From positions 1-7,332 of the forward strand of contig NZQU01000028.1 of NCBI GenBank assembly GCA_002696025.1: 7,332 bases of DNA, read 5' to 3'. Made by a program: the position numbers and the translations under genes. The stretch is from Crocinitomicaceae bacterium. GTDB lineage: Bacteria; Bacteroidota; Bacteroidia; Flavobacteriales_D; Crocinitomicaceae. The notes beneath the pieces were generated by a model. The model was not told the DNA's origin, did not search any database, and worked only from the letters and a program-made list of their open reading frames with translations. How positions within the stretch are numbered: the first letter of the stretch is position 1; each line of letters begins with the position of its first letter. This document shows positions 1-6,175 of the stretch, in pieces.

Positions 1-200
1 ACGACGGTTGGATTGCAATGGTAAATTTTCATGAACATGTTTTTAAAGAATTTCAATCAATTGGTCTAGATCAATATCTTATTTCAGGTGGTGAATTAGA
101 TGAAATGGAATGGAGGAACTATACACCTATGCAATTTTTTAATAAAATATCCTCAATAGTAGATAGAAGATTAAATGAAATCCCCTTATATTTAGATTAA
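1..200 (+). CDS. C-terminal end of an unrecognised protein (5' truncated)
   Basis: The frame is open from base 3 to the TAA at 198-200 and shows about 65 residues. An ATG at 18 lies in frame, but the frame is still open upstream of it (D-G-W-I-A before the Met), so this is most likely the tail of a longer gene cut by the window edge. The visible part is mixed polar and aromatic, with a GGELDEMEW stretch, then an amphipathic segment ending in PLYLD. It has no signal peptide or membrane segment. I do not recognise the family. It lies 19 bases upstream of a thioesterase gene on the same strand, so co-transcription is likely, but that does not define its function. Confidence 0.6.
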   Translation, partial: DGWIAMVNFHEHVFKEFQSIGLDQYLISGGELDEMEWRNYTPMQFFNKISSIVDRRLNEIPLYLD

Positions 201-219
201 ATAAATTAATTCTTATTCA

Positions 220-654
220 TTGCATTCATTAAATTCCCATCCATCAGTTCTTGATTATATCAAATCCAATCATTTTGGAAAACACTTAAATTTAAATTTT
301 TCAATTATTAAACCTGGACACGCATTATATGAATGTAAGGTTGATAAAATTCACTTGGCTACACCACATGCTGCTCATGGTGGATTTGTTTCATCAATTT
401 TGGACTCGTGTATGGGGGTTGGTGCTTTATCTATTGTATGTTCATCTGGAAAAGTGGTGTCTACTATTGAATTAAAAGTATCATTTTTTAAAACAGTTCA
501 ATTAGACAGTCATGTTATTGTTAAATCCAATTGTCTTAAAAGAGGAAATAACATACTTCATATGGAGGCCTCTATGTACAATGATAAAGAAGAACTACTT
601 GCTAAATCATCAGGTACATTTAACTCGTATCCTAAGCAAAAAGCAGGTTATTGA
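220..654 (+). CDS. PaaI-family hotdog-fold acyl-CoA thioesterase
   Basis: A 144-residue protein of the usual length for a single hotdog domain. Proteins of this family hydrolyse acyl-CoA or aryl-CoA thioesters in the cytosol, usually as dimers or tetramers; the substrate cannot be read here. Visible signature: HGG at residues 53-55 followed by ILDSCMG (60-66), whose Asp62 aligns with the acidic catalytic residue of the family. The central strand STIELKVSFF (81-90) and the closing strand AKSSGTFN (128-135) also fit. The Asn often found six residues before the HGG histidine is Ala47 here. The start is TTG at 220. The in-frame stop at 202-204 bounds the frame, and the first internal ATG (Met65) would delete the active-site loop, so a non-ATG start is required. 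The 3' end overlaps the convergent DUF3817 gene by 7 bases. The family call is firm; the physiological role is open. Confidence 0.87.
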   Translation: MHSLNSHPSVLDYIKSNHFGKHLNLNFSIIKPGHALYECKVDKIHLATPHAAHGGFVSSILDSCMGVGALSIVCSSGKVVSTIELKVSFFKTVQLDSHVIVKSNCLKRGNNILHMEASMYNDKEELLAKSSGTFNSYPKQKAGY

Positions 655-941
655 TCTTTAAAATATTTTCGATCTGCATAAAAAGTTCCGAATGGAATAA
701 ATGAAAGTATAACTAGAAAAAATAAGATTTTAATTGACCATTTTTTTTCAATACCTACAATTAAAACCATTAGGTTGTATAAAATAAATAAAACCCCGTG
801 AGTCATTCCTATAATATAGTTGGGTTCCTTAATTCCGTATAGATACTTTATAGGCATTGAAATACCAAATAACAATAAATATGAAACTCCCTCAGTCCAT
901 GCTGAAAATCTTAATAGATTATTTTTTGTTAAGGTACTCAT
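648..941 (-). CDS. DUF3817 family small integral membrane protein
   Basis: A 97-residue protein with three hydrophobic segments, at about residues 16-33, 42-63 and 69-86. It matches the DUF3817 pattern as I know it: an R-x-x-A-x-x-EG-x-S motif near the N terminus (RFSAWTEGVS, 11-20), a Lys-Tyr pair after the first helix (IKYLYG), a GMTHGVLF motif with His48-Gly49, and a Pro-x-Gly-x-x-x-x-x-Asp motif in the last part (P83, G85, D90). The molecular function of DUF3817 is not established. The ATG at 939-941 lies inside the end of uvrB, a 23-base overlap in another frame, so its translation is probably coupled to uvrB. The 3' end overlaps the convergent thioesterase gene by 7 bases. The protein looks full length and intact. 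Confidence 0.85.
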   Translation of the reverse strand: MSTLTKNNLLRFSAWTEGVSYLLLFGISMPIKYLYGIKEPNYIIGMTHGVLFILYNLMVLIVGIEKKWSIKILFFLVILSFIPFGTFYADRKYFKDQ

Positions 942-2925
942 CTTTTATTTTTTTGATTTTGTCTCTAATATTTGCAGCTTCAATAAAGTCAAGTTCTTTT
1001 GCTGCTTTTCTCATTTGTTTTTCAAATTCCTTAATGATCTTCTCAGCTTCTTTTTTGTTTTTAAACCCATTGATATTGATGTCTTCTTGATTAATGACCT
1101 CCTTTTTAAAATCACCATCAGCTACTTTTGTAGATTCCATAATCATTTCTTTAGATTTGCTCAATGGAGTAGGAGTAATGTTGTTTTTGCTATTGTATTC
1201 AATTTGAATTTTGCGTCTTCTGTTGGTTTCATCAATGGTTCTTTGCATTGATTTTGTTGTTTTATCAGCATACATAATTACAAAACCATTTACATTTCTT
1301 GCAGCTCTTCCAACTGTTTGAACAAGAGACCTTTCATTTCTTAAAAAGCCCTCTTTGTCAGCATCAATAATTGCAACAAGAGAGACTTCAGGAAGGTCTA
1401 AACCTTCTCTAAGTAAATTTACTCCGATTAAAACATCAAATTGACCTAGCCTTAATTGTCTCAGTATTTCAACTCTTTCTATGGTATCTATTTCGCTATG
1501 AATATAACGACACAAGATCCCTATCTTATCAAGATATTTTTGAAGTTCTTCAGCCATTCTCTTCGTAAGTGTTGTTACCAAAGTTCTTTCAGAACGATCA
1601 ATTCTAATTTGAATCTCAGAAATAAGATTGTCAATTTGGTTTTTACTAGTTCTAACCTCAATCACAGGGTCTAACAATCCAGTTGGTCTAATAACCTGTT
1701 CAACAATGACACCTTCTGATGCTTCAATTTCATAATCAGCAGGTGTTGCAGAAATAAAAATGGTTTGATTTTGTAAAGATTCAAACTCTTCAAATTTAAG
1801 GGGTCTATTATCCATTGCTGCTTGAAGTCTAAAGCCATACTCTACAAGGTTTTGTTTCCTTGATTGATCTCCACCAAACATGCCTTTAACTTGAGGTAGA
1901 CTAACATGACTTTCATCAACAACCATTAAGTAATCTTTAGGAAAGTAATCCAACAAGCAAAATGGCCTTTCACCTGGTTTTCGATGGTCAAAATATCTTG
2001 AGTAATTTTCAATGCCAGAGCAGTAGCCTAATTCTCTAATCATTTCAAGATCATAATTCACTCGTTCATCAAGTCTATTGGCCTCAATGTCTTTTCCGCT
2101 TTGATTAAATATTTCCACTTCCCTTTGAACATCCTCTGAAATTTTTTCAATTGCTTTAAGAGTGTTTTCAGGACTAGATACAAATATATTTGCGGGATAT
2201 ATCTGAATATCTTGAAAACTTTCTAATTGCTCATTGCTTTCAATATCAAAAGAGGATATTGCTTCAATTTCATTACCCCAAAATTCTATTTTTAAAGCAT
2301 AATCAGTATAAGCTAGGTAAATATCAATCGTATCTCCCAAAACTTTAAATGTGCCTCTATTAAAGTCTGCTTCTGTTCTTTGATATTGATTTTCTACGAG
2401 TTTAAATAAAAATTTATTTCTAGAAATGATTTGACCAACTTCTAATGAAATAATGCTTTGTTCAAATTCTTTAGGATTGCCAATTCCGTAGATGCATGAT
2501 ACTGATGCAACTACTATAACATCTTTTCTTCCTGATAATAATGCAGAGGTTGCAGATAAACGAAGTTTTTCAATTTCATCATTAATTTGCAAGTCTTTTT
2601 CAATGTAAACTCCTGTTACAGGTAGATATGCTTCAGGTTGATAATAGTCATAGTATGATACAAAATATTCAACCGCATTATTTGGAAAATATTGTTTAAA
2701 CTCACCATATAATTGAGCTGCTAGAGTTTTGTTATGAGAAAGAATTAATGTAGGTCTATTGATTTCATTGATGACATTTGCAACTGTAAAAGTTTTTCCG
2801 CTACCAGTAACACCAAGGAGAGTTTGCTTGGGTGTTCCAGCCAATAAGCCATCTTTTAATTGTTTAATTGCCTCTGGTTGATCTCCTGTTGGCTGATATT
2901 CAGATATAAGTTCAAAAGAGGACAA
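919..2925 (-). CDS. uvrB: UvrABC excinuclease subunit B
   Basis: A 668-residue, full-length UvrB. This is the DNA-damage verification helicase of nucleotide excision repair; it is loaded by UvrA, hands the lesion to UvrC for incision, and acts in the cytosol on the nucleoid. Motifs in order: N-terminal FELISEYQPTGDQP; Walker A GVTGSGKT (38-45); the damage-probing beta-hairpin YYDYYQPEAY (91-100); Walker B-type DESH (337-340); SATP (392-395); motif V GVNLLREGLD (501-510); motif VI QTVGRAARN (536-544); and the C-terminal UVR helical hairpin that contacts UvrC (about 625-660). The start is TTG at 2925-2923. There is no ATG between the upstream gene's stop (2938-2940) and the conserved N terminus. 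It follows the lipoprotein gene by 12 bases, in the same frame, and overlaps the DUF3817 start by 23 bases. No LexA-type operator can be identified from the sequence alone. All key residues are present. Confidence 0.98.
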   Translation of the reverse strand: MSSFELISEYQPTGDQPEAIKQLKDGLLAGTPKQTLLGVTGSGKTFTVANVINEINRPTLILSHNKTLAAQLYGEFKQYFPNNAVEYFVSYYDYYQPEAYLPVTGVYIEKDLQINDEIEKLRLSATSALLSGRKDVIVVASVSCIYGIGNPKEFEQSIISLEVGQIISRNKFLFKLVENQYQRTEADFNRGTFKVLGDTIDIYLAYTDYALKIEFWGNEIEAISSFDIESNEQLESFQDIQIYPANIFVSSPENTLKAIEKISEDVQREVEIFNQSGKDIEANRLDERVNYDLEMIRELGYCSGIENYSRYFDHRKPGERPFCLLDYFPKDYLMVVDESHVSLPQVKGMFGGDQSRKQNLVEYGFRLQAAMDNRPLKFEEFESLQNQTIFISATPADYEIEASEGVIVEQVIRPTGLLDPVIEVRTSKNQIDNLISEIQIRIDRSERTLVTTLTKRMAEELQKYLDKIGILCRYIHSEIDTIERVEILRQLRLGQFDVLIGVNLLREGLDLPEVSLVAIIDADKEGFLRNERSLVQTVGRAARNVNGFVIMYADKTTKSMQRTIDETNRRRKIQIEYNSKNNITPTPLSKSKEMIMESTKVADGDFKKEVINQEDININGFKNKKEAEKIIKEFEKQMRKAAKELDFIEAANIRDKIKKIKDEYLNKK

Positions 2926-2937
2926 AATTCTATATAA

Positions 2938-4251
2938 TTAATTTATGGGGAAAGTTAAGTGACATACCATAGCATGTCTTTCAAATGATAAGAGCCAAAA
3001 ATGAAGTATGTTTGGGTCATTTTCATCTAAATGTAATAATGGTCCGTCAACACCAAAAAAATGACTGTCAACCCATTTTCCTTCTTCATCTATAATAAAT
3101 CCATAATATGGGCTGTCTGAACTTGAATGAGTCTCTGCATAATTAATTTCTTCATAGAAACCATGATTTCCTATTCCCATAGGCATTTTTAAGCCCTTGT
3201 TATAGTTTGCTTTTTTAAGCATTTTTAATTGATTTTTCATGATTCCACCAATAACAACTCTAGTGATGTAATTTGTATCTGTATTTCTTGCATAACTAAT
3301 ATCAAACTCTAAGCAAGAATCTCTTTTTATATTTTTTGATATGGTTTGTTTTACAATTACCTTTTTGGGTATACCCAGCATACTTAAAGTAGTTGCTCTA
3401 GGGTCTTTTGTATCATAATATCCTGGCCATTGAAAAGTTGAGTAGCTGGTAGAGTCATTTAACATATCTTCAATTTTTTGAGGTTGTTGTGGACATACGA
3501 TGTTTTTGTATTTTGTTTTTCTTGCTCCAGTCATTGGATAAAATTCTTTTCTGTAATCCTTAAATTTTGGTGAATGGCTGCTTATTTCAGATCGAAGAAC
3601 ATTTAAATTTACAAGCTCTCTTTTTGGATCTTTATAGTTTTCTAGATGATCCTTAAAATCTTCAAAAGTAAGTATGTCTTTATTGACCTCATCAAATAAC
3701 ATTCGATAAAGTTCTTTTGGGAAGTCGAACCACCCATGGTATAATGGTTTTATTGTGTTGTTTTCCTTTGTATAAGTGATCACCTCCCAAGCATAAGAAT
3801 TTAAACAGTTTCGAGCCAAATCAACTCTTACAACTTTATCCTTTTCTTCATTACTACCTTTAAGCGAAAAATGATCATCTTTGATTTTAACTTGTTGTCT
3901 GTTCCATTCGGAATTGATAATTCCTAAAGTTTTAAGGTAATCATCTTTGCAAACATGTTTCGGTACGGTTGGGATCCATGAAAGAATATTGATGCCACTT
4001 AATATAATTGTATCGCTAAATGAATTATCAGGTGTGATTTTGATAGTGAAATCAAATTTATCATTTCGTTTAATTTCGAAATCAAGATGGCTGTATTTGT
4101 CCCAATCATTTGATCTTATATCAATATCATTATTGTCTGGATATTGCTCGTCAGTTAGTTCTTTTACTTCAGTTTTATATGTGTTGTACGAAGCATCTTT
4201 ACAGGAAATAATTAATAATATAATTGAAATAATGTAGATTGACTTAAGCAT
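2938..4251 (-). CDS. Uncharacterised lipoprotein upstream of uvrB
   Basis: I do not recognise this family. From the ATG at 4251-4249 the protein has 437 residues. It starts with a lipoprotein signal peptide: Lys3, a hydrophobic run over residues 5-15, and a lipobox ending IISC with the acylated Cys at 17. The mature protein is therefore expected to be membrane-anchored and face the periplasm or cell surface. An in-frame TTG at 4275 would add eight polar residues before the signal peptide and is less likely. The mature part is acidic and aromatic-rich, with no further membrane segment. It has five more Cys (101, 149, 253, 313, 430), so disulfides are possible. Recognisable local blocks include ARNCLNSYAWEV, YHGWFDFPKELY, GNHGFYEEINYAE and a His-rich C-terminal part; none gives me an enzyme assignment. 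An 88-base gap separates it from the gene upstream. It is followed closely by uvrB, which suggests shared transcription, but a repair role does not follow from that. Confidence 0.75.
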   Translation of the reverse strand: MLKSIYIISIILLIISCKDASYNTYKTEVKELTDEQYPDNNDIDIRSNDWDKYSHLDFEIKRNDKFDFTIKITPDNSFSDTIILSGINILSWIPTVPKHVCKDDYLKTLGIINSEWNRQQVKIKDDHFSLKGSNEEKDKVVRVDLARNCLNSYAWEVITYTKENNTIKPLYHGWFDFPKELYRMLFDEVNKDILTFEDFKDHLENYKDPKRELVNLNVLRSEISSHSPKFKDYRKEFYPMTGARKTKYKNIVCPQQPQKIEDMLNDSTSYSTFQWPGYYDTKDPRATTLSMLGIPKKVIVKQTISKNIKRDSCLEFDISYARNTDTNYITRVVIGGIMKNQLKMLKKANYNKGLKMPMGIGNHGFYEEINYAETHSSSDSPYYGFIIDEEGKWVDSHFFGVDGPLLHLDENDPNILHFWLLSFERHAMVCHLTFPIN

Positions 4252-4339
4252 TTCAGGTTGTTTGTTTTTTAACAAATAAATCCAGTTTGTTGTTTATTTC
4301 AAAATAATAAATGTCTATAGAAACTTAATTTAATATTGA

Positions 4340-4810
4340 TTATTTTTTTGATTTATTGAAAAAAAGATGATTGATAATCCATGCTGGACCAATCAATAAG
4401 AATTGAATGTCATCAATAAAAGATGGTTTTTTTCCTTCAATTTTATGTCCATAAAATTGAAAAATCCATGCCACAGCAAATATGATTAAAGATACCGCCC
4501 ATAAATCAAGACTTACGTAACAACAAATTTGAAAGTTAAGATATATGCAAAGAATAGAAAATATTAAAATAGCAATTGCCATTTTGAAGGCCAATCTTAA
4601 ATAAAAATAAAGCACTGGTATCATAGCAATACTTGCCCAATTTATTAAATAGGGGTGATTCAATTTATTTAATGGCCCTAATGGAATGGAAAGAAGCAGC
4701 CCAACAATTGAAAAAAATATCAATGGCACACAAAAGTAATGTATGATTTTATTTGTTTTATTTTGATGGCTAACTCCATATTCATCTAACCAAGTATCTA
4801 AGGATTTCAT
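4340..4810 (-). CDS. Mpo1-like / DUF962 (YGL010w-type) membrane protein
   Basis: A 156-residue membrane protein of the DUF962 family. The characterised member, yeast Mpo1, is an iron-dependent dioxygenase that shortens 2-hydroxy fatty acids by one carbon; whether bacterial homologues do this is not known to me. Family features seen: a W-x-x-x-Y-x-x-x-H start (Trp7, Tyr11, His15), Asn20 and His24 in TNKIIHYFCVP, then about four hydrophobic segments (roughly 26-45, 56-75, 77-98, 102-120). The C-terminal block is QFYGHKIEGKKPSF with His122 and Glu125, followed by LLIGPAW (138-144) and His148. The histidines expected to bind metal in this family are therefore retained. The ATG at 4810-4808 is one base after the stop of the lipoprotein gene upstream (TAA-G-ATG), so it is the last gene of a coupled four-gene unit. 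Fatty-acid alpha-oxidation is an inference by homology. Confidence 0.85.
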   Translation of the reverse strand: MKSLDTWLDEYGVSHQNKTNKIIHYFCVPLIFFSIVGLLLSIPLGPLNKLNHPYLINWASIAMIPVLYFYLRLAFKMAIAILIFSILCIYLNFQICCYVSLDLWAVSLIIFAVAWIFQFYGHKIEGKKPSFIDDIQFLLIGPAWIINHLFFNKSKK

Positions 4811-4811
4811 C

Positions 4812-5693
4812 TTATTGAATATTTAATTTATTTATTAAAACATTAAATTCGTTTGTCAAAGAACCAATTGAATTGGCACTTTTTTGAATTCTTGTTATTA
4901 AATCATTTGACTTGGTGTTTTGACCAATCCAAATTTTCTTTTTACCTAAGGTATTTTGTTTAAAAAACTTATGTAAATAATTAATTTCAACAGATATTCC
5001 TTTTATTTCTTTAGCCTTAATTTCCATTTGTTTGATGATGGATTTTTTAGATTGGTATATACTGTCGTTAATCATATTGTTCTCAAAAGCATTATCAAGT
5101 TCTAGTTTTGATTTATCTAATTTTCTTTTAACCTCAAAAAGTGATCCATTAAGATTTTTTAAGTTTTCACTTATTTGTTCGTCAAAATTATTGGGTTCAA
5201 TTTGCTTTAAGCCACTATTATTAATGGAGTTAACGAAATTATTTGAGTTTTGTGAGTAATTTTCGCCATTTTCATTAATCTTTTTAAATTCTCCATTCAT
5301 TAATGATTTTATATTTTTAATTGACTTCCATTCAATCGAATTAGAGGTGATTTTATCTTTTCCTTTAACCAATTTTTCAAAAGAGTTTTTTTGAGAAATG
5401 ATCATGTCTTTGTTTTTTTGAAAGCTTGTAAATGATTTATCAAGTTTTAATTTATGATTACTTATGGTTAAAAAAGGGTTGATTTTTTCATCAATTGTGC
5501 TTTTTTTAATCCCAGTAAATAATTTGTTTTTATCTTGATAATCTCTGTTGATTTTATTATAATAATCGTTAAGATTATTAATGTTTGAATTCATACTATT
5601 TCTAAGGTCATTTGTGTTATAATAAACGGAACATGAGCTTAAAAAAACCATTAATATTAAGGTTGTTGCAAACAGAAAGTATTTTTTATTCAT
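4812..5693 (-). CDS. Lys/Asn-rich helical lipoprotein, probable coiled coil
   Basis: Family not recognised. The preferred start is the ATG at 5693-5691, giving 293 residues. It begins with a short basic stretch (MNKK), a hydrophobic core, and the lipobox LSSC with the lipidated Cys at 21, the only Cys in the protein. An upstream in-frame ATG at 5723 would put ten polar residues ahead of the signal peptide. The lower start also sits one base after the stop of the miniprotein gene (TAG-A-ATG), which supports it. The mature chain is rich in Lys, Asn, Ser, Ile and Leu and almost free of Pro and Trp. It has long stretches with heptad-like hydrophobic spacing (for example around LKNLNGSLFEVKRKL and IIKQMEIKAKEI), suggesting extended helices or coiled coils. 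It is expected to be anchored in an envelope membrane. Low-complexity composition may cause spurious similarity hits. Confidence 0.8.
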   Translation of the reverse strand: MNKKYFLFATTLILMVFLSSCSVYYNTNDLRNSMNSNINNLNDYYNKINRDYQDKNKLFTGIKKSTIDEKINPFLTISNHKLKLDKSFTSFQKNKDMIISQKNSFEKLVKGKDKITSNSIEWKSIKNIKSLMNGEFKKINENGENYSQNSNNFVNSINNSGLKQIEPNNFDEQISENLKNLNGSLFEVKRKLDKSKLELDNAFENNMINDSIYQSKKSIIKQMEIKAKEIKGISVEINYLHKFFKQNTLGKKKIWIGQNTKSNDLITRIQKSANSIGSLTNEFNVLINKLNIQ

Positions 5694-5694
5694 T

Positions 5695-5808
5695 CTAATT
5701 GTCTCTTTTTTCAAAATTTTCATCTTTTTTAATATTGATTCTTCTAATGATTAGATATATGATGATTCCGATAAGACTTCCCCAAAAAAGAATAGGTAAT
5801 AACATCAT
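5695..5808 (-). CDS. 37-residue single-pass membrane miniprotein
   Basis: This small frame is not an obvious shadow of any larger gene. From the ATG at 5808-5806 to the TAG at 5697-5695 it encodes 37 residues: MMLLPILFWGSLIG, a continuous hydrophobic run to about residue 21, then a basic and charged tail (RR, KK, DE, EKRD). It looks like a typical single-transmembrane miniprotein with a cytoplasmic positive tail. Its start lies one base after the YbjQ-family stop (TAA-A-ATG), and its stop lies one base before the lipoprotein ATG (TAG-A-ATG). It therefore exactly fills the 117 bases between its neighbours. A second Met codon follows immediately (Met2). No homologue or function is known to me. 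The support is the fit of both junctions and the clean membrane-plus-charge layout. Confidence 0.72.
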   Translation of the reverse strand: MMLLPILFWGSLIGIIIYLIIRRINIKKDENFEKRDN

Positions 5809-5809
5809 T

Positions 5810-6124
5810 TTAATTTGTTTTAACTGCTGTTCCGTATGCCATTACTTCAGATGCACCTTGCATAATTAATGAAGTTGCTATTCTAACATTTACTATAGCA
5901 TCAGCATTTAGTTTTTGTGCATCTTCAATCATTCTTTGGAGTGCCTGTTCTCTAGCCTCTGCTTGAAGTTTGGTGTACTCTTCAATTTCACCACCAACAA
6001 TATTTTTAAGTCCTGCAAAGATATCTCTACCGATATTTCGTGCTCTAACTGTACTGCCTCTGGCGATTCCTATAATTTCTGTTATTTCTTTGTTTGGTAT
6101 ATTTTCTGTTGTTGTAACAATCAT
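5810..6124 (-). CDS. YbjQ family (UPF0145 / DUF74) protein
   Basis: A 104-residue protein of the YbjQ family, at the usual length of about 100-110. Family members form small beta-rich pentameric rings and are sometimes labelled heavy-metal-binding, but no biochemical role is firmly established. Family landmarks: an N-terminal strand MIVTTTENIPN; EIIGIARGSTVRARN (16-30); IGRDIFAGLKNIVGGEIEEY (31-50), with the conserved GGE and Tyr; a helix with EAREQALQRM (56-65) and ADAIVNVRIATS (74-85); and the final strand EVMAYGTAVK (93-102). There is no signal peptide, so it is probably cytosolic. The start ATG at 6124-6122 follows a 51-base gap after the priA stop. It is the first of four genes joined by one-base gaps, so a promoter, if separate from priA, should lie within or just upstream of that gap. 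Confidence 0.93.
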   Translation of the reverse strand: MIVTTTENIPNKEITEIIGIARGSTVRARNIGRDIFAGLKNIVGGEIEEYTKLQAEAREQALQRMIEDAQKLNADAIVNVRIATSLIMQGASEVMAYGTAVKTN

Positions 6125-6175
6125 GATGTGTTTTAAGTGTGAATTAAAGATACTAATAATATGAATGCAATGAAT

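Noticed and set aside
215..229. A 15-base match, ATTCATTGCATTCAT, at 215-229 (plus) and 6175-6161 (minus), each just before or at a gene start
   Set aside because: In a window this AT-rich, a rough estimate gives about one such match by chance across both strands. Two copies with no flanking similarity do not make an operator.
653..674. Palindromic-looking stretch GATC ... AAAATATTTT ... GATC after the thioesterase stop, as a bidirectional terminator
   Set aside because: The inner palindrome has no loop and only A-T pairs. The outer GATC pairs are separated by mismatches, so there is no stable stem, and the stretch lies inside the DUF3817 coding region.
820..1251. Plus-strand frames of 143 and 77 codons opposite the end of uvrB
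   Set aside because: They are Phe-rich antisense shadows of the uvrB and DUF3817 genes, with no recognisable domain. The opposite strand codes unambiguous conserved proteins.
3947..4237. Plus-strand 96-codon frame opposite the 437-residue lipoprotein
   Set aside because: Antisense to the lipoprotein N terminus, with no motif or supporting context. The minus frame has a clear signal peptide and lipobox.
4274..4299. Weak AT-only hairpin (AAATAAA paired with TTTATTT) in the same gap
   Set aside because: Seven A-T pairs around a 12-base loop, without G-C pairs or a U-run. It is not convincing as a terminator or regulatory fold.
4300..4307. TTATTTTG on the minus strand in the 88-base gap before the 437-residue lipoprotein gene, as a -7 promoter element
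   Set aside because: One base off the consensus, with no matching upstream element at a suitable distance. A promoter in this gap is likely but cannot be placed.
5915..6164. Two plus-strand frames opposite the ybjQ-family gene
   Set aside because: They are Cys/Phe- and Ile-rich shadows of a well-matched YbjQ-family gene on the minus strand.
6145..6171. Possible Bacteroidota-type promoter before the ybjQ gene: TATCTTTA (minus strand, 6145-6152) with TTG about 15 bases upstream
   Set aside because: It is only a partial match to TAnnTTTG, and the spacing to the TTG is shorter than usual. Such matches are common in AT-rich DNA. The location is plausible, but the sequence alone does not support a call.
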